The position numbers and the translations under genes were made by a program. A stretch of DNA of 64,000 nucleotides from Fusibacter ferrireducens. GTDB lineage: Bacteria; Bacillota; Clostridia; Peptostreptococcales; Acidaminobacteraceae. Within the stretch, counting starts at the first letter, position 1. The number at the start of each line of letters is the position of its first letter. The notes below the pieces were generated by a model. The model was not told the origin of the DNA and did not search any database. It saw only the letters and a program-made list of their open reading frames with translations. The DNA lies in assembly GCF_015352425.1 (NCBI RefSeq), contig NZ_JADKNH010000004.1:206013-270012 (forward strand), written 5' to 3'. Positions 63,682 to 64,000 of this stretch are shown in pieces.

Positions 63682-63766
63682 AGTGACCTCCATTCACTCC
63701 CTCGGATGTGATTTAGGGAAATTATTCCTGAGAAGATGTTAAATCGTATAATTCGTGTACAAAAAC

Positions 63767-63795
63767 ATTATACCATTGTACTGAAATCAATACAA
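63767..63795 (-). promoter_or_regulatory. Promoter of the SLH surface protein gene
   Basis: Minus strand TTGTAT, 17 bp, TATAAT; start near 63760, leader ~78 nt. Direct repeats TACAATTCGTGT (63791) and TATAATTCGTGT (63747), as read on the plus strand, flank it 44 bp apart. Confidence 0.7.
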
Positions 63796-63802
63796 TTCGT
63801 GT

Positions 63803-64000
63803 TGTTCACTTTATAGAGAATTTTACATCGATTTTACATGGTTACCATTAGAAGCAAGTAATTTATATAATTTGAAGACCATGTTCGAATCAAGACCTTC
63901 GGACAAGTCAATGACTTTCGGACAAATTGTGAACTGAACCTTGTCATCTAAACGCCATTTTGAGATAATAAGTAAAATCAATCATTTGGAGGATGAGACA
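63803..64000. other. Intergenic end of window; possible ribosome site of a further gene
   Basis: No gene is complete here. TTTGGAGGATGAG at 63986-63998 looks like a ribosome site for a plus-strand gene starting at or just beyond the window end. TTCGGACAA occurs twice (63898 and 63917), 19 bp apart. Confidence 0.3.

Noticed and set aside
63898-63925. TTCGGACAA direct repeat as an operator or riboswitch
   Set aside because: Two nine-base copies in a region whose gene lies outside the window; TCCGAA/TCGGAC strings also occur by chance elsewhere (26.6, 44.9 kb). Not enough to support a feature.

Overview
The window looks like a stretch of chromosome from a low-GC Gram-positive anaerobe of the class Clostridia, perhaps close to Fusibacter/Acidaminobacter-type Peptostreptococcales. 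The taxon is inferred from the gene set (FabK-type fatty acid synthesis, AbgT/M20 cluster, T-box-controlled ilv operon, SLH surface protein, DUF4179 anti-sigma, strong GGAGG ribosome binding sites, TTGACA/TATAAT-like promoters); no rRNA or marker tree is available. I saw no tRNA, rRNA, CRISPR array, prophage or intact insertion sequence.

Layout. 0-2.3 kb: the 3' end of an ABC substrate-binding protein and two alpha/beta hydrolases. 2.4-2.9 kb: two tandem copies of a ~190-nt unit, each with its own promoter, a GNRA-capped hairpin, a hairpin presenting CCCCC, further C-rich single-stranded motifs and an intrinsic terminator. These are probably paralogous small RNAs and are the most novel feature here. 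3.0-5.2 kb: a decayed accessory locus, with small membrane-protein remnants on the minus strand and a broken C39-peptidase bacteriocin exporter fused by deletion to the tail of a HlyD-type adaptor on the plus strand. 5.3-9 kb: a MurJ/SpoVB-like flippase, the luxS-mtnN activated-methyl/AI-2 pair behind a tiny leader ORF, and a cytochrome-b5-like lipoprotein. 9.1-14.3 kb: a pair of REP-like repeats, then a sensor kinase and a sigma54 activator followed by amt, which has a clear -24/-12 promoter. 14.3-17.6 kb: YaaA, a small unknown protein and an HD-GYP protein with a PilZ-like tail.

17.7-22.7 kb: a complete polyamine operon (speD-speA-speE-speB; arginine to agmatine, putrescine and spermidine) and def. 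MtnN clears the methylthioadenosine that SpeE makes. 22.9-31.3 kb: a regulator with a degenerate cyclase-like domain, a chemoreceptor, an AbgT transporter and two M20 amidohydrolases, a probable aminoacyl-aminobenzoate or peptide-amide utilisation cluster. 31.5-36.7 kb: T-box-controlled branched-chain amino acid operon (ACT subunit, ilvC, ilvD, ilvB). 36.8-40.2 kb: a DUF2000 protein, an ECF sigma/DUF4179 pair and a B3/B4-domain protein.

40.3-42.9 kb: a metal P-type ATPase with its ArsR/CadC-like repressor. 43-44.8 kb: a WYL regulator divergent from a third alpha/beta hydrolase. 45 kb: a second REP-like pair. 45.3-50.3 kb: a membrane-anchored extracellular M3 peptidase, a MarR regulator and proBA. 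50.5-55.4 kb: the fatty acid operon acpP-fabK-fabD-fabG-fabF-fabZ, with a FabT-box-like palindrome upstream. 55.9-59.4 kb: pyruvate carboxylase. 59.6-63.7 kb: a 1362-residue FN3/SLH surface protein.
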